A stretch of DNA of 44,885 nt. Origin: Bacteroidales bacterium. GTDB taxonomy: Bacteria; Bacteroidota; Bacteroidia; Bacteroidales; UBA932. Positions within the stretch are counted from its first letter, which is position 1; every line of letters starts with the position of its first letter. Below are positions 31,814 through 40,638 of this stretch, piece after piece. Location: NCBI GenBank assembly GCA_029009115.1, contig JAQXJU010000015.1:1-44885 (forward strand), read 5' to 3'. A program made the translations under genes and the position numbers. Below the pieces are notes generated by a model. It was given only the letters and a program-made list of their open reading frames with translations, ran no database searches and was not told the DNA's origin.

Positions 31814-32293
31814 ATGGAATACAGATTTGGACAAGGATATGACGTTCACGCCATCGCAGAAGGACTCAGAATGGTTCTCGGAGGTGTGACAATAGAATCG
31901 GACAGGGGTTTTGTCGCCCATTCCGACGGAGATGTCGCCATTCACGCCCTGTGTGATGCCCTTCTGGGTTCTCTTGCCCTGGGGGATATCGGTCATCATT
32001 TCCCCGACAGCAGCGACGAATTCAAGGGAATCGACAGCCGTATTCTGCTTGAACGGGTTGTCGCGATGGTCCGCTCGAAAGGATGGGAGATAGGGAATGC
32101 CGACATTACAATCGCGCTGCAGGCTCCAAAGATAGGTCGCTATGTCCCCGAGATGAGGGCGGCACTCGCTTCGCTTATGGGTATCGAAACCGACAGGGTC
32201 TCGGTCAAGGCTACCACAACCGAGAGGCTTGGCTTTGTGGGCCGTGGCGAAGGCTGTGAGGTGTGGGCGCTTGTCTCGGTCTTCAGGCCCTGA
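31814..32293 (+). CDS. ispF: 2-C-methyl-D-erythritol 2,4-cyclodiphosphate synthase
   Basis: This 159-residue enzyme of the MEP isoprenoid pathway converts CDP-methylerythritol 2-phosphate to the cyclodiphosphate with release of CMP. All motifs are present: GYDVHAI (metal ligands Asp9 and His11), HSDGDVAIHALCDALLG (third His), DIGHHFPDSSDEFKGIDS and KATTTERLGFVGRGEG. Length is normal. It lies in the cytoplasm as a trimer by family knowledge. There is no promoter of its own; it probably shares the GDPD transcript. Confidence 0.97.
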   Translation: MEYRFGQGYDVHAIAEGLRMVLGGVTIESDRGFVAHSDGDVAIHALCDALLGSLALGDIGHHFPDSSDEFKGIDSRILLERVVAMVRSKGWEIGNADITIALQAPKIGRYVPEMRAALASLMGIETDRVSVKATTTERLGFVGRGEGCEVWALVSVFRP

Positions 32294-32319
32294 CCCCAGG
32301 CCCGAACCTTTTGTAGATT

Positions 32320-33348
32320 ATGAATGAACTGCGCAATAAGGTAGGAAGACTCTTTGTGGTCCGTCCCGAATCGCTCGACCCGTCCATCAGATGGAAGAGC
32401 GACCTTGAACTTCCGGAATACGCTTTGAGTTCCCTCAACCGGAGAATGAGAGCCTTTGCCAGAGAATATCCTGTGGGCGGAGTTGTGCTCTTTGGCCATA
32501 ATATCCAGTCTCCCGGGCAGCTGCGCTCGTTCACGGCTGCTCTCAAGACCCTCCCGGGGCGGCCCCTCGTATGTATAGACGAAGAAGGGGGAAGGGTCAG
32601 CCGCATAGCCCGCAATCCCGCTTTCGACGTTCCCCGCTTCGAGAGCTGCGCCCGGATTGCCGAATCAGACAGCGCATACTCTGCCGCCCGCTCGATAGGG
32701 CACTACCTCAAAGAGTACGGATTCGACCTTGACTTTGCTCCTCTTGCAGATGTGAATACCAATCCTGACAATCCTGTAATCGGGACAAGGGCCTTCAGCA
32801 GCGACCCCTCCAGGGCTGCCGCAATGGTATCAGACTTCGTAAGAGGACTGCTCGACGAGCATATCCAGCCCTGCCTGAAGCACTTCCCAGGACACGGAGA
32901 TACTTCTCAGGACACTCATTCGGGATTTGCCTCCATATCCCGGGGCTGGGACTCACTCCGCTCCTGTGGTGAACTGCAGCCCTTCCTTGCTGGTATCGAC
33001 GCAGGTGCAAAGATGGTAATGGTGGCGCATATCTGTGCAAGAGAAGTGACAGGAGACTCCACACCCTCAAGCCTGTCCAAGACAATAATCGAAGACAAGC
33101 TCCGCTCGGAACTGGGTTTTGACGGGGTTGTGATTACAGATGCCCTTGAGATGGGAGCCATAACGGAGGAATATTCATCAGCTGAGGCGGCCGTAAAGGC
33201 AATACTCGCCGGAGCCGATATGCTTCTTGCCCCGTTAGATTTCCGCGAAGCCTTCGATGCCGTTGTCGATGCCGTTGAGAGGGGGATAATCCCCAAGTCG
33301 CGCATCGATTCAAGTCTGGCCCGGATTCAGGCCTTTCGACAGGACTGA
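32320..33348 (+). CDS. nagZ: GH3 beta-N-acetylhexosaminidase, NagZ-like
   Basis: A 342-residue, signal-less glycoside hydrolase of family 3. VGGVVLFGHNIQSPGQLRSF and VCIDEEGGRVSRI open the barrel. KHFPGHGDTSQDTHSGF carries the His/Asp dyad loop typical of NagZ, and VVITDALEMGAI carries the nucleophile Asp. Length and lack of a signal fit cytoplasmic NagZ, which removes GlcNAc from anhydromuropeptides in cell-wall recycling. It begins 26 bases after ispF. No other recycling gene is adjacent. Confidence 0.9.
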   Translation: MNELRNKVGRLFVVRPESLDPSIRWKSDLELPEYALSSLNRRMRAFAREYPVGGVVLFGHNIQSPGQLRSFTAALKTLPGRPLVCIDEEGGRVSRIARNPAFDVPRFESCARIAESDSAYSAARSIGHYLKEYGFDLDFAPLADVNTNPDNPVIGTRAFSSDPSRAAAMVSDFVRGLLDEHIQPCLKHFPGHGDTSQDTHSGFASISRGWDSLRSCGELQPFLAGIDAGAKMVMVAHICAREVTGDSTPSSLSKTIIEDKLRSELGFDGVVITDALEMGAITEEYSSAEAAVKAILAGADMLLAPLDFREAFDAVVDAVERGIIPKSRIDSSLARIQAFRQD

Positions 33349-33351
33349 AAA

Positions 33352-33387
33352 CAAAAGTGACCTTGCAGCCGTAATGCTGAAGGTCAC
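33352..33387 (-). terminator. Terminator after the 95-residue protein gene
   Basis: On the minus strand GTGACCTTCAGC (33387-33376) pairs with GCTGCAAGGTCAC (33369-33357) with one bulge, followed by TTTTGTTTT. It lies between two converging genes and may also stop the plus-strand transcript. Confidence 0.75.
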
Positions 33388-33410
33388 CTTAATCTCTAAA
33401 TGGAGAAATT

Positions 33411-33698
33411 TTACTCCTGAGAGGATTTTGACTGCACAGCCTCGCTGAGCTTGTCGTAAAGGCTGTCGATCTTGACCAGAAGCTCCTTGCGGAGTCCCTG
33501 GAAGTATGCCTTCTTTGACCCCTCCACCTTTGCGGAAACTTTGTCCTTGAGATTGTTGTATTCGGCAACACCCTCTTCCATAATGTCTGCGATGGCAGAG
33601 TCGAAGAGTTCGGGATTAACGGTTGCGCAGATGGAGCAATCCTCGACGAATGCACCGAAAAGGTAGTCGATGTCTTTCTTGATGTCTCTGAGATTCAT
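33411..33698 (-). CDS. Small conserved helical protein of unknown function
   Basis: A 95-residue, all-helical, acidic protein (MNLRDIKKDIDYLFGAFVED ... SKSSQE) without signal or membrane segment. CSICATVNPELFDSAIADIMEE contains a Cys-x2-Cys pair. The second half looks coiled-coil (YNNLKDKVSAKVEGSKKAYF, LRKELLVKIDSLYDKL). I have the impression of similar short proteins in Bacteroidetes but cannot name a family. It has its own -7 box and terminator, so it is a single-gene transcript. Confidence 0.75.
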   Translation of the reverse strand: MNLRDIKKDIDYLFGAFVEDCSICATVNPELFDSAIADIMEEGVAEYNNLKDKVSAKVEGSKKAYFQGLRKELLVKIDSLYDKLSEAVQSKSSQE

Positions 33699-33723
33699 AG
33701 CATTTTCGTTTTCTGTCAGGGGG

Positions 33724-33743
33724 CAAAGATAGCAAATATTTGC
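33724..33743 (-). promoter_or_regulatory. -7 box and adjoining palindrome upstream of the 95-residue protein gene
   Basis: TATCTTTG on the minus strand (33731-33724) matches TAnnTTTG, 25 bases before ATG 33698. Directly abutting it upstream is the perfect 12-base palindrome GCAAATATTTGC (33732-33743), a possible operator. No TTTG lies at the exact -33 spacing. Confidence 0.5.
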
Positions 33744-33819
33744 GAATCTTCAGTCACTGTCCCAAAAACAGCCCGCACTGCGGAATACCCTTCATAAAGA
33801 CAGGTTACAGAAGTTTTGC

Positions 33820-33827
33820 TATATTTG
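33820..33827 (+). promoter_or_regulatory. -7 box of the SurA/OstA envelope operon
   Basis: TATATTTG ends six bases before ATG 33834, giving a probable leaderless start. The -33 element is not clear. Confidence 0.5.
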
Positions 33828-33833
33828 CAAGTT

Positions 33834-34676
33834 ATGACAAAGATTGTGTCAATACTCACACTGCTCCTCACTCTGAGCTCGTGCAATTTCATCTCATCGT
33901 TCATCCACGATGACGAGGTGGTGGCTCGTGTGGGAAACGAAAAGCTGTATCTGTCAGAACTGAGCAGCTATATACCTGATACCGTATCGCCCGAAGACAG
34001 CACCAATCTGGCAATGCAGTACATAACATCATGGGCCCGGGACCTTCTGTATCTGAATCTTGCCGAAAACCAGCTCTCGAAGGCCGAACAGGACGTATCC
34101 AGCGAACTCGAAGACTACCGGCGTTCGCTGCTTCGCTACCGCTACGAGCAGCTCTACGTGAACGACAGGCTCGACACCCTTATCACCGACGCCCAGATTG
34201 AATCGTACTACAAGGAGCACGAAGACTATTTCAAGCTCCAGCGTCCCATACTTAAGGTCCGCTTCCTCGATATTATGTCCGATTCGCCCAACGCCGAGCT
34301 GATAATCAGATGTATGTCCTCCGACGACTATTCCGAGGTGCTTGCCGCAGACAGTCTGGCCTACCAGTCGGCTCTGCGCTATTTCGACAAGAGCGATGTA
34401 TGGATGGATGCCGCTGTTCTCGCAAGGGAATTCTCGACCGACTATGTGACTATGCTTGCATCGCTGAGCGACTCCTTCATACGGATTGAACAGGACGGGC
34501 GTCTGCGCATTGCCTTCGTGCTGGATATACGCAGGAGCGGGACAGCCCCTGTCGAATATGCCAGTGCCCAGATCAGAGACAACATCCTCAGCGACAGGAA
34601 GCACAGGCTCCTGAAAAGTTTGGAACAGGACTTGCTTAAGGATGCCCTCGAAAAGAAAAAATTAGTGATTTACTGA
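33834..34676 (+). CDS. SurA-N-like lipoprotein, peptidyl-prolyl isomerase relative
   Basis: 280 residues from ATG 33834 (an upstream TTG is inside the promoter). The lipoprotein signal ends TLSSC with Cys17. VVARVGNEKLYLSELSSYIP is the SurA-like N-terminal pattern in which a chaperone module starts just after the leader. The rest is helical and charged, and I see no parvulin catalytic domain. It is probably a periplasmic chaperone or holder for outer-membrane proteins. It is followed three bases later by a full SurA, so the two likely work together in barrel biogenesis. Confidence 0.8.
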   Translation: MTKIVSILTLLLTLSSCNFISSFIHDDEVVARVGNEKLYLSELSSYIPDTVSPEDSTNLAMQYITSWARDLLYLNLAENQLSKAEQDVSSELEDYRRSLLRYRYEQLYVNDRLDTLITDAQIESYYKEHEDYFKLQRPILKVRFLDIMSDSPNAELIIRCMSSDDYSEVLAADSLAYQSALRYFDKSDVWMDAAVLAREFSTDYVTMLASLSDSFIRIEQDGRLRIAFVLDIRRSGTAPVEYASAQIRDNILSDRKHRLLKSLEQDLLKDALEKKKLVIY

Positions 34677-34679
34677 GTA

Positions 34680-36059
34680 ATGAAGAAGATACTACCCGTT
34701 TTTCTTGCGGCGCTCTCTGCCCTGCTGTGCGGAACCGCTCACGCCCAGAAGTACTCCAATGGTCTTATCGACAAATCGGTTGCAGTAGTAGGAAATGAGC
34801 TGATCACCTTGTCGATGGTAGAGCAGGAGGTGCAGATGATGCGTGCCCAGGGTATGCATATCGACCAGAACTCCCGTTGTGCCCTGCTCGAGAACCTTAT
34901 GGAGTCGAAGCTCCTTCTGATGCAGGCCCGCCTGGACTCTCTGAGTGTCAACAACGATATGGTAGAGAGCCAGTTGAACCAGAGGCTCGACGACATCCGC
35001 ACCCGCCTTGGAGGAGACGACAAAGTTGAGGAATACTTCGGAAAACCCGTCTATAAGATACGTCAGGAGTGGTACACCCAGCTTCAGGATATGAGCCTCA
35101 CCCAGCAGGAACAGAACCAGATAGTCTCTGCGATTCCCGAGCTCACCCCCTACGACCTGAAGCAGTATCTCGACACCGTGGCAACCGAGAAACTTCCCGT
35201 TATCCCCGAAAAGTACAAGATGAGCCAGATATGCATCTACCCCGACAGGGAAGCTGCCAATATGGCTGTAAAGGAAAAGCTTCTCGAGATTCGCGAGCGC
35301 ATCAACAACGGCGAAAAGTTCTCGACCCTCGCCCGCCTCTATTCCGAAGATCCCGGCTCCGCTTCAAGGGGTGGAGTGTTGGGAATGGCCTCCAAGAACA
35401 TTTTCTGGCCTGCATTCTCCGATGCCGCGATGGCCCTCAAGCCCGGAACCATCTCGCAGATAGTCGAGACCCCCGACGGATTCCACATCATCGAAGTTCT
35501 TGAGAAGAAGGGAGATATGTTCAACGCCAGGCACATACTCCTAAAGCCCCGATACACCACCGAAGACCAGGAAAAGGCCTTTGCCAAACTCGACAGCATA
35601 CGCACCGAGATACTCTCCAAGGCAATGAGCTTCGAACTTGCTGCCCGCTTCTACTCTGAAGACCCCGCAACCAAGACTAACGGAGGTCAGATGGCCGACC
35701 CCTATACAGGTTCGGCTTACTTTGAGATAGATATGATCAAGCCCCAGGACTACGCTGCAGTCAAGGACCTCAAGGAGGGCGAAATCTCAAAGCCCATAGC
35801 CTCGCTCGACAACGAAGGGCGCAACGGCAATCTTGTCTATAAGATTATCCGCCTCGACAAAGTAATCCCCGCCCATACCGCCCGGTTCGAGAACGACTAC
35901 ACTGCCCTTCTCGACGAAATCAGGTACATCAAGCAGAAAGAGGCCCTGGACAAGTTCTTCGACAAAAAGATTAAAGAAACCTACATCGTCATCGACCCCC
36001 TCTTCAAGGGTTGTGAGTTCAATCGTTCCGGATGGGCCGAAAAAATCAGAAAAGACTGA
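34680..36059 (+). CDS. surA: SurA-like periplasmic peptidyl-prolyl cis-trans isomerase
   Basis: 459 residues with a Sec signal (MKKILPVFLAALSALLCGTAHA). The SurA N-terminal chaperone domain follows (IDKSVAVVGNELITLSMVEQEV, ALLENLMESKLLLMQA). Then come two parvulin-type rotamase domains: one around KFSTLARLYSEDPGSASRGG ... DGFHIIEVLEKK, the second around NARHILLKP ... FYSEDPATKTNGGQM. It escorts unfolded outer-membrane proteins across the periplasm. It overlaps the OstA-like gene by 28 bases, so the two are translationally linked. Confidence 0.92.
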   Translation: MKKILPVFLAALSALLCGTAHAQKYSNGLIDKSVAVVGNELITLSMVEQEVQMMRAQGMHIDQNSRCALLENLMESKLLLMQARLDSLSVNNDMVESQLNQRLDDIRTRLGGDDKVEEYFGKPVYKIRQEWYTQLQDMSLTQQEQNQIVSAIPELTPYDLKQYLDTVATEKLPVIPEKYKMSQICIYPDREAANMAVKEKLLEIRERINNGEKFSTLARLYSEDPGSASRGGVLGMASKNIFWPAFSDAAMALKPGTISQIVETPDGFHIIEVLEKKGDMFNARHILLKPRYTTEDQEKAFAKLDSIRTEILSKAMSFELAARFYSEDPATKTNGGQMADPYTGSAYFEIDMIKPQDYAAVKDLKEGEISKPIASLDNEGRNGNLVYKIIRLDKVIPAHTARFENDYTALLDEIRYIKQKEALDKFFDKKIKETYIVIDPLFKGCEFNRSGWAEKIRKD

Positions 36060-38641
36060 CAGCTGCTATCCTTGCGGTATTGTTGCTTCCGGTCCTGTCT
36101 GCAAGTGCGCAGAACGGGTCCGGCCAGCAGGATTCGCTGGTAAGGCTGGTCAAGGCCACCTCGCTTCAGCTCATCGAAAAGGGAACAGAAAAATTCCGCA
36201 AGGCCGTTGATGCAACCTTCCTTCACAACGGGACATATCTCATATGTGACACAGCCCTGTGGAATGTTGACAAACAGGTCATCAACTCCGAAGGACACGT
36301 CCAGATCATTCAGGACGAGACTCTTCTGACAAGCGACAGGCTCGACTACTACATCGACCGCGACTTGGCAGAGTTCAGGGGAGGAGTGGTCCAGCTCACC
36401 GACAAAGACGGAAACATACTCCGCACGCGGAACCTCGACTACAACACCAAAGACTCTGTGGCCGTATTCCGCCGCGGTGCTTCGATGCGCGACAAAGATG
36501 GACAGATAATCGAAAGTGAGAACGGTTCCTACGATTCAAAATCTTCGCTGTTCACCTTTCTAGACAGGGTGAATATGTTCACCGATTCGGTGTTTGTTAA
36601 AACAGAGCATCTTGTCTATGAGGGGAATACCTCTCGCGCAGACTTCAAGACCGACATAGATTTCTGGAAAGACGGCAATATGCTGTCGGCACAGAGGGGC
36701 TGGTACGATCGCGGCAACGAACTTTTCTTCTTCACCGGGGCTGTGCACGGGCTCAGCAAGGAGCAGGAATCGTGGAGCGATTCGCTCTACTTCCATCGCA
36801 ACAGTATGGATGTCGAGTTGCTCGGCAATGCCCAGATTCAGGATACCACCCGTAATGTTTCGGCTGTGGCCCAGAGAATTTTTTATGAAGACTCCCTGTC
36901 GAGGGTGACCCTTACCCGCAAGGCCGCGGTTGCAATGCGCACCGAGCAGGAGGGGCAGGCCCCCGATACTCTGTTCTTCGGCGCTGACACCTTGATTCTG
37001 AGGACCATACCTAAGTGCGACATTCCCGAAGACGAGATTCTTGCCGCCGAGGAAAGGCTTAAGGATATGAACACCGATCCCGTGCGGGAGTACCGCACCA
37101 AGGCGGCCCGCGAGGCTGCCGAGGCTGCAAAGAACCAGATGGAAGCCCTGGGCGAGGGGATGATGGGGGACAGAGGCCCTGCAGCGGCCCGAAAGCCCCT
37201 CGCCGGCAAGAATCCCGAAATGCCCGTTCCTGAGGCAAGTGATTCCCTGGGAACACCGTCAGTATCCGGGCCAGGATCCGCTGATTCACTGGGACTTGCA
37301 GCCGTTCCTGCTGACTCCCTTGCCGGAATGCCTGCTGCAGGCGACTCCCTTGCCGTAGCCGATTCGCTCGCTATGCTTCCTCCGCCCGATACAACCAAGA
37401 TAGAGTTTCTGGAAGGTCGGGGCAGTGTTAAGATTTTCCGCCAGGACATTCAGGTGCGCTGCGATTCGATGCGCTACAATTCACTGGATTCGATAGCCCG
37501 TTTCTACATAGACCCTGTGGTATGGAACGACGGCAACCGCCAGTACTCATCCGACAGCCTTTTTTTGCTGGTCCGCAACTCGGCGGCCGACAGAGCCAAC
37601 CTCCTTTCAAATGCATTCATAATCATTCAGGAAGATACGGTCTGCTTCGACCAGATCAAGGCAACCGAAGTGATAGCCTATTTCGACAGCACCGCTGCAC
37701 TCAAGCGCTTCGATGCCCTTGGAGGTGCCTCGGCCTTGTTCTACCTCAAGGAGAACGATGTGTTTGCGACCGTCAACAAGGTTGAGTCGAAGATGCTTTC
37801 GGGATGGTTCAAAGACGGCGAGATCGACAGGGTCTATTACTTCGACCAGCCCAAGAACGATGCCTACCCTGTGGTTCAGCTGCCTGCCGATGAGCGTCAG
37901 ATGAAAGGTTTCAACTGGCGTATCGGCGAGCGCCCCTCGGGTCCCTGGGACATAACAGACCTAAGGGTAAGAAAGTCGCAGCGCAAGTACTTCGAATCCC
38001 GCCCCAAGGCCACTTTCCGCGAAACCGACATCTACTTCCCCGGATACATAGGGAGCGTGTACCGCAGCATTGCGGTGAGAGATTCTCTGAAGGCCCTGCC
38101 CAGGCAGTCCCCGGCCCCTGCAGCGGAGGGGAGCCCCGAAGGCCTTCTCGCTGAAACTGATGCCAGCCACGGCGCTGATGCCGGGCAAGATGCCGATTCC
38201 CCGAAGGAGGGCGGCTCTGAGACCGGAAACCAGGAGAAACAGCCGGAGAGCGGAGCCGATTCTCTGAGCACTGTGTCACCTGTTGACAGCCTGGGTGCCG
38301 TCCCCAAGACCCCCAGGGAGATAAAGGCAGCAGAGCGTAAGGCTAAAGCAGAAGCGGCGAGGGCGGCCCGTGAGGCCCGTTGGGCCGAACTTGACGCGCG
38401 CGACGAGGCCCGCGCGCAGGCGAAGGCTGCCAAAGCGCAGGCCCGCGCCCGCGCGGCAAAGCGCCGGATTCTGGAGGCGCAGGCCGCCCAGTTGGAGCGC
38501 GATAATGCCAAACTTGAAAGATTCAAGCGCAGATACGAAAAGCAGAAGGCCAGAAAAGAAGCCCGTGCCGCCCGCAAAGCTGCAAGGGCTGCACTGAAGA
38601 AGCCTGTACTCCCTGATAAGCCAATTGAAGAAACTCAGTAA
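36032..38641 (+). CDS. OstA/LptA-like protein with low-complexity linker and basic helical tail
   Basis: An 869-residue protein. The start at ATG 36032 gives a good signal peptide (LTAAILAVLLLPVLSASA). Residues about 55-330 form OstA-like beta-jellyroll repeats (GHVQIIQDETLLTSDRLDYY, then AEFRGGVVQLTD), the fold of LPS-transport LptA and of the LptD N-terminus. A Ser/Asp/Leu linker with repeated DSL(G/A) units spans about residues 400-450. A second OstA-like part runs to about 640. The last ~110 residues (from about 755) are Ala/Arg/Lys/Glu-rich helix. With SurA upstream it fits lipopolysaccharide or envelope assembly. Length far exceeds E. coli LptA. Confidence 0.85.
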   Translation: MGRKNQKRLTAAILAVLLLPVLSASAQNGSGQQDSLVRLVKATSLQLIEKGTEKFRKAVDATFLHNGTYLICDTALWNVDKQVINSEGHVQIIQDETLLTSDRLDYYIDRDLAEFRGGVVQLTDKDGNILRTRNLDYNTKDSVAVFRRGASMRDKDGQIIESENGSYDSKSSLFTFLDRVNMFTDSVFVKTEHLVYEGNTSRADFKTDIDFWKDGNMLSAQRGWYDRGNELFFFTGAVHGLSKEQESWSDSLYFHRNSMDVELLGNAQIQDTTRNVSAVAQRIFYEDSLSRVTLTRKAAVAMRTEQEGQAPDTLFFGADTLILRTIPKCDIPEDEILAAEERLKDMNTDPVREYRTKAAREAAEAAKNQMEALGEGMMGDRGPAAARKPLAGKNPEMPVPEASDSLGTPSVSGPGSADSLGLAAVPADSLAGMPAAGDSLAVADSLAMLPPPDTTKIEFLEGRGSVKIFRQDIQVRCDSMRYNSLDSIARFYIDPVVWNDGNRQYSSDSLFLLVRNSAADRANLLSNAFIIIQEDTVCFDQIKATEVIAYFDSTAALKRFDALGGASALFYLKENDVFATVNKVESKMLSGWFKDGEIDRVYYFDQPKNDAYPVVQLPADERQMKGFNWRIGERPSGPWDITDLRVRKSQRKYFESRPKATFRETDIYFPGYIGSVYRSIAVRDSLKALPRQSPAPAAEGSPEGLLAETDASHGADAGQDADSPKEGGSETGNQEKQPESGADSLSTVSPVDSLGAVPKTPREIKAAERKAKAEAARAAREARWAELDARDEARAQAKAAKAQARARAAKRRILEAQAAQLERDNAKLERFKRRYEKQKARKEARAARKAARAALKKPVLPDKPIEETQ

Positions 38642-38645
38642 CGAT

Positions 38646-40637
38646 ATGTCAGAACAAAACCTGCATCTTCCTGAAAACGCCCACCGCGAACTAGCCCCGG
38701 GCGAGAAGTACCAACCCCTTCTGAAACCCGACTCCAAAGTCCCCGAAGTAACCCCGTATTCGGTTGTTATGGGGCTGCTGATGGTAATTCTCTTTTCTGC
38801 CGCAGCCGCCTATCTGGGGCTCAAGGTCGGCCAGGTCTTCGAGGCCGCCATCCCCATTGCCATCATAGCCGTGGGTGTCACCGGAGCACTCGGCAAGAAA
38901 GGCGGTCTGGGCCAGAACGTAATCATCCAGTCTATAGGATCCTGCTCGGGCGTAATCGTGGCCGGAGCCATCTTCACCCTTCCTGCCATCTATATTCTCG
39001 GACTCGAGGTCAATTTCTGGCAGATGTTCCTCTCCTCGATGCTCGGAGGTTTTCTCGGAATCCTCTTCCTGATTCCCTTCAGGAAATACTTCGTGAAGGA
39101 GATGCACGGCAAATATCCCTTCCCCGAGGCGACAGCCACAACCCAGGTCCTTGTAAGCGGCGAGTCCGGCGGCAAGAGTGCCAGGACCCTGCTTATGGCC
39201 GGAGCTGTCGGAGGACTCTACGACTTTGTGGTCGCCAGCCTCGGTGCCTGGTCTGAAACCCTGAGCACTACCGTGATGCACTGGGGCCAGGTCGTTGCCG
39301 ACAAGGCAAAGCTTGTACTGAAACTCAACACCGGCGCCGCCGTGCTGGGACTCGGATACATCGTGGGCTTCAAGTATGCCCTTGTCATCTGCCTTGGCTC
39401 ACTTCTGGTATGGCTTGTTATCATACCCCTGATGAATCTGCTCTGGGGCGGACAGGTTCTCGACTTTATGGGAACAGGAATCACCCAGACCGTATCCTCT
39501 ATGTCTGCCGACGAGATTTTCCGTACATACGCACGTCACATAGGCATAGGAGGCATCGCAACCGCAGGCATAGTTGGCATAGTCAAGAGCTTCTCTGTCA
39601 TCAGGAGCGCCGTGGGACTTGCCGCATCTGAATTCCGCCGCAAAGGTTCTTCACCCTCTGCCGCCAGGGTAGAGCGCACCGACCGCGACCTTCCTATGAA
39701 GACCGTAGTCTTCGGAGTTGCGATAGCCCTGCTGGCCGTATTTGCTTTCTTCGCCCTCGGAGGCGTGGTCAGCAATGTCTGGCAGGCAGTGGTTGCCCTT
39801 CTGATTGTGGCAGTTATAGCTTTCCTCTTTACGACAGTGGCCGCTAATGCCATAGCCATCGTGGGCACCAACCCCGTCAGCGGCATGACAATTATGACCC
39901 TGATAATCACTGCTCTCGTGCTGGTCGCCGCCGGGCTCAAGGGCAATGCCGGTATGGTTGCAGCAATGGTAATCGGAGGAGTCGTCTGCACAGCCCTTTC
40001 GATGGCGGGAGGATTCATCACCGACCTCAAGATAGGATACTGGATAGGCACCACCCCCGCAAAGCAGGAGGCCTGGAAGTTCCTCGGCACTGCGGTTGCA
40101 GCCGCCACGGTCGGAGGGGTGATGCTGGTACTCAACAAGACCTACGGTTTTACTGGCGAAGGTTCGCTGGTTGCTCCCCAGGCTAACGCGATGGCGGCAG
40201 TCATTCAGCCTATGATGAACGGAGGCAACGCCCCCTGGCTCCTCTACGGGATAGGCGCCGTGATTGCCCTGCTTCTGACGGTATTCAAAGTTCCGGCCCT
40301 GGCCTTCTGCCTTGGAATGTTCATCCCTCTTGACCTTAATCTTCCCCTGCTGGTGGGTGGCGCTGTTTCGTGGTTCGTGAGCACCCGCTCCAAGGACGCA
40401 TCGGTCAATGCCGCACGCTCGGAGAAGGGTACTCTCATAGCCAGCGGATTCATCGCCGGGGGAGCCCTTCTCGGGGTAGTCAGCGCCGTGCTCAAGTTCG
40501 CGGGCGTGGACATCTTCCTCAAAGCCTGGAACACTCCCGGACTCGACGGGGTGTCGCCTGCCGAGAAGATTGCCATAGTCCCCTTTGTCCTGCTTGTGAC
40601 CTTCCTTATTTACCAGACAATGAAAAAAGACAGATAA
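38646..40637 (+). CDS. OPT-family oligopeptide transporter
   Basis: 663 residues from ATG 38646; an in-frame ATG at 38625 would overlap the OstA-like gene and is less likely. A polar N-terminus of about 40 residues is followed by many hydrophobic helices. The first pair reads TPYSVVMGLLMVILFSAAAA and YLGLKVGQVFEAAIPIAIIA, the hallmark of OPT proteins. GKYPFPEATATTQVL and NPVSGMTIMTL are further family motifs. It probably imports small peptides with protons. It ends one base before pepT, so uptake and cleavage of peptides are coupled. Confidence 0.93.
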   Translation: MSEQNLHLPENAHRELAPGEKYQPLLKPDSKVPEVTPYSVVMGLLMVILFSAAAAYLGLKVGQVFEAAIPIAIIAVGVTGALGKKGGLGQNVIIQSIGSCSGVIVAGAIFTLPAIYILGLEVNFWQMFLSSMLGGFLGILFLIPFRKYFVKEMHGKYPFPEATATTQVLVSGESGGKSARTLLMAGAVGGLYDFVVASLGAWSETLSTTVMHWGQVVADKAKLVLKLNTGAAVLGLGYIVGFKYALVICLGSLLVWLVIIPLMNLLWGGQVLDFMGTGITQTVSSMSADEIFRTYARHIGIGGIATAGIVGIVKSFSVIRSAVGLAASEFRRKGSSPSAARVERTDRDLPMKTVVFGVAIALLAVFAFFALGGVVSNVWQAVVALLIVAVIAFLFTTVAANAIAIVGTNPVSGMTIMTLIITALVLVAAGLKGNAGMVAAMVIGGVVCTALSMAGGFITDLKIGYWIGTTPAKQEAWKFLGTAVAAATVGGVMLVLNKTYGFTGEGSLVAPQANAMAAVIQPMMNGGNAPWLLYGIGAVIALLLTVFKVPALAFCLGMFIPLDLNLPLLVGGAVSWFVSTRSKDASVNAARSEKGTLIASGFIAGGALLGVVSAVLKFAGVDIFLKAWNTPGLDGVSPAEKIAIVPFVLLVTFLIYQTMKKDR

Positions 40638-40638
40638 T

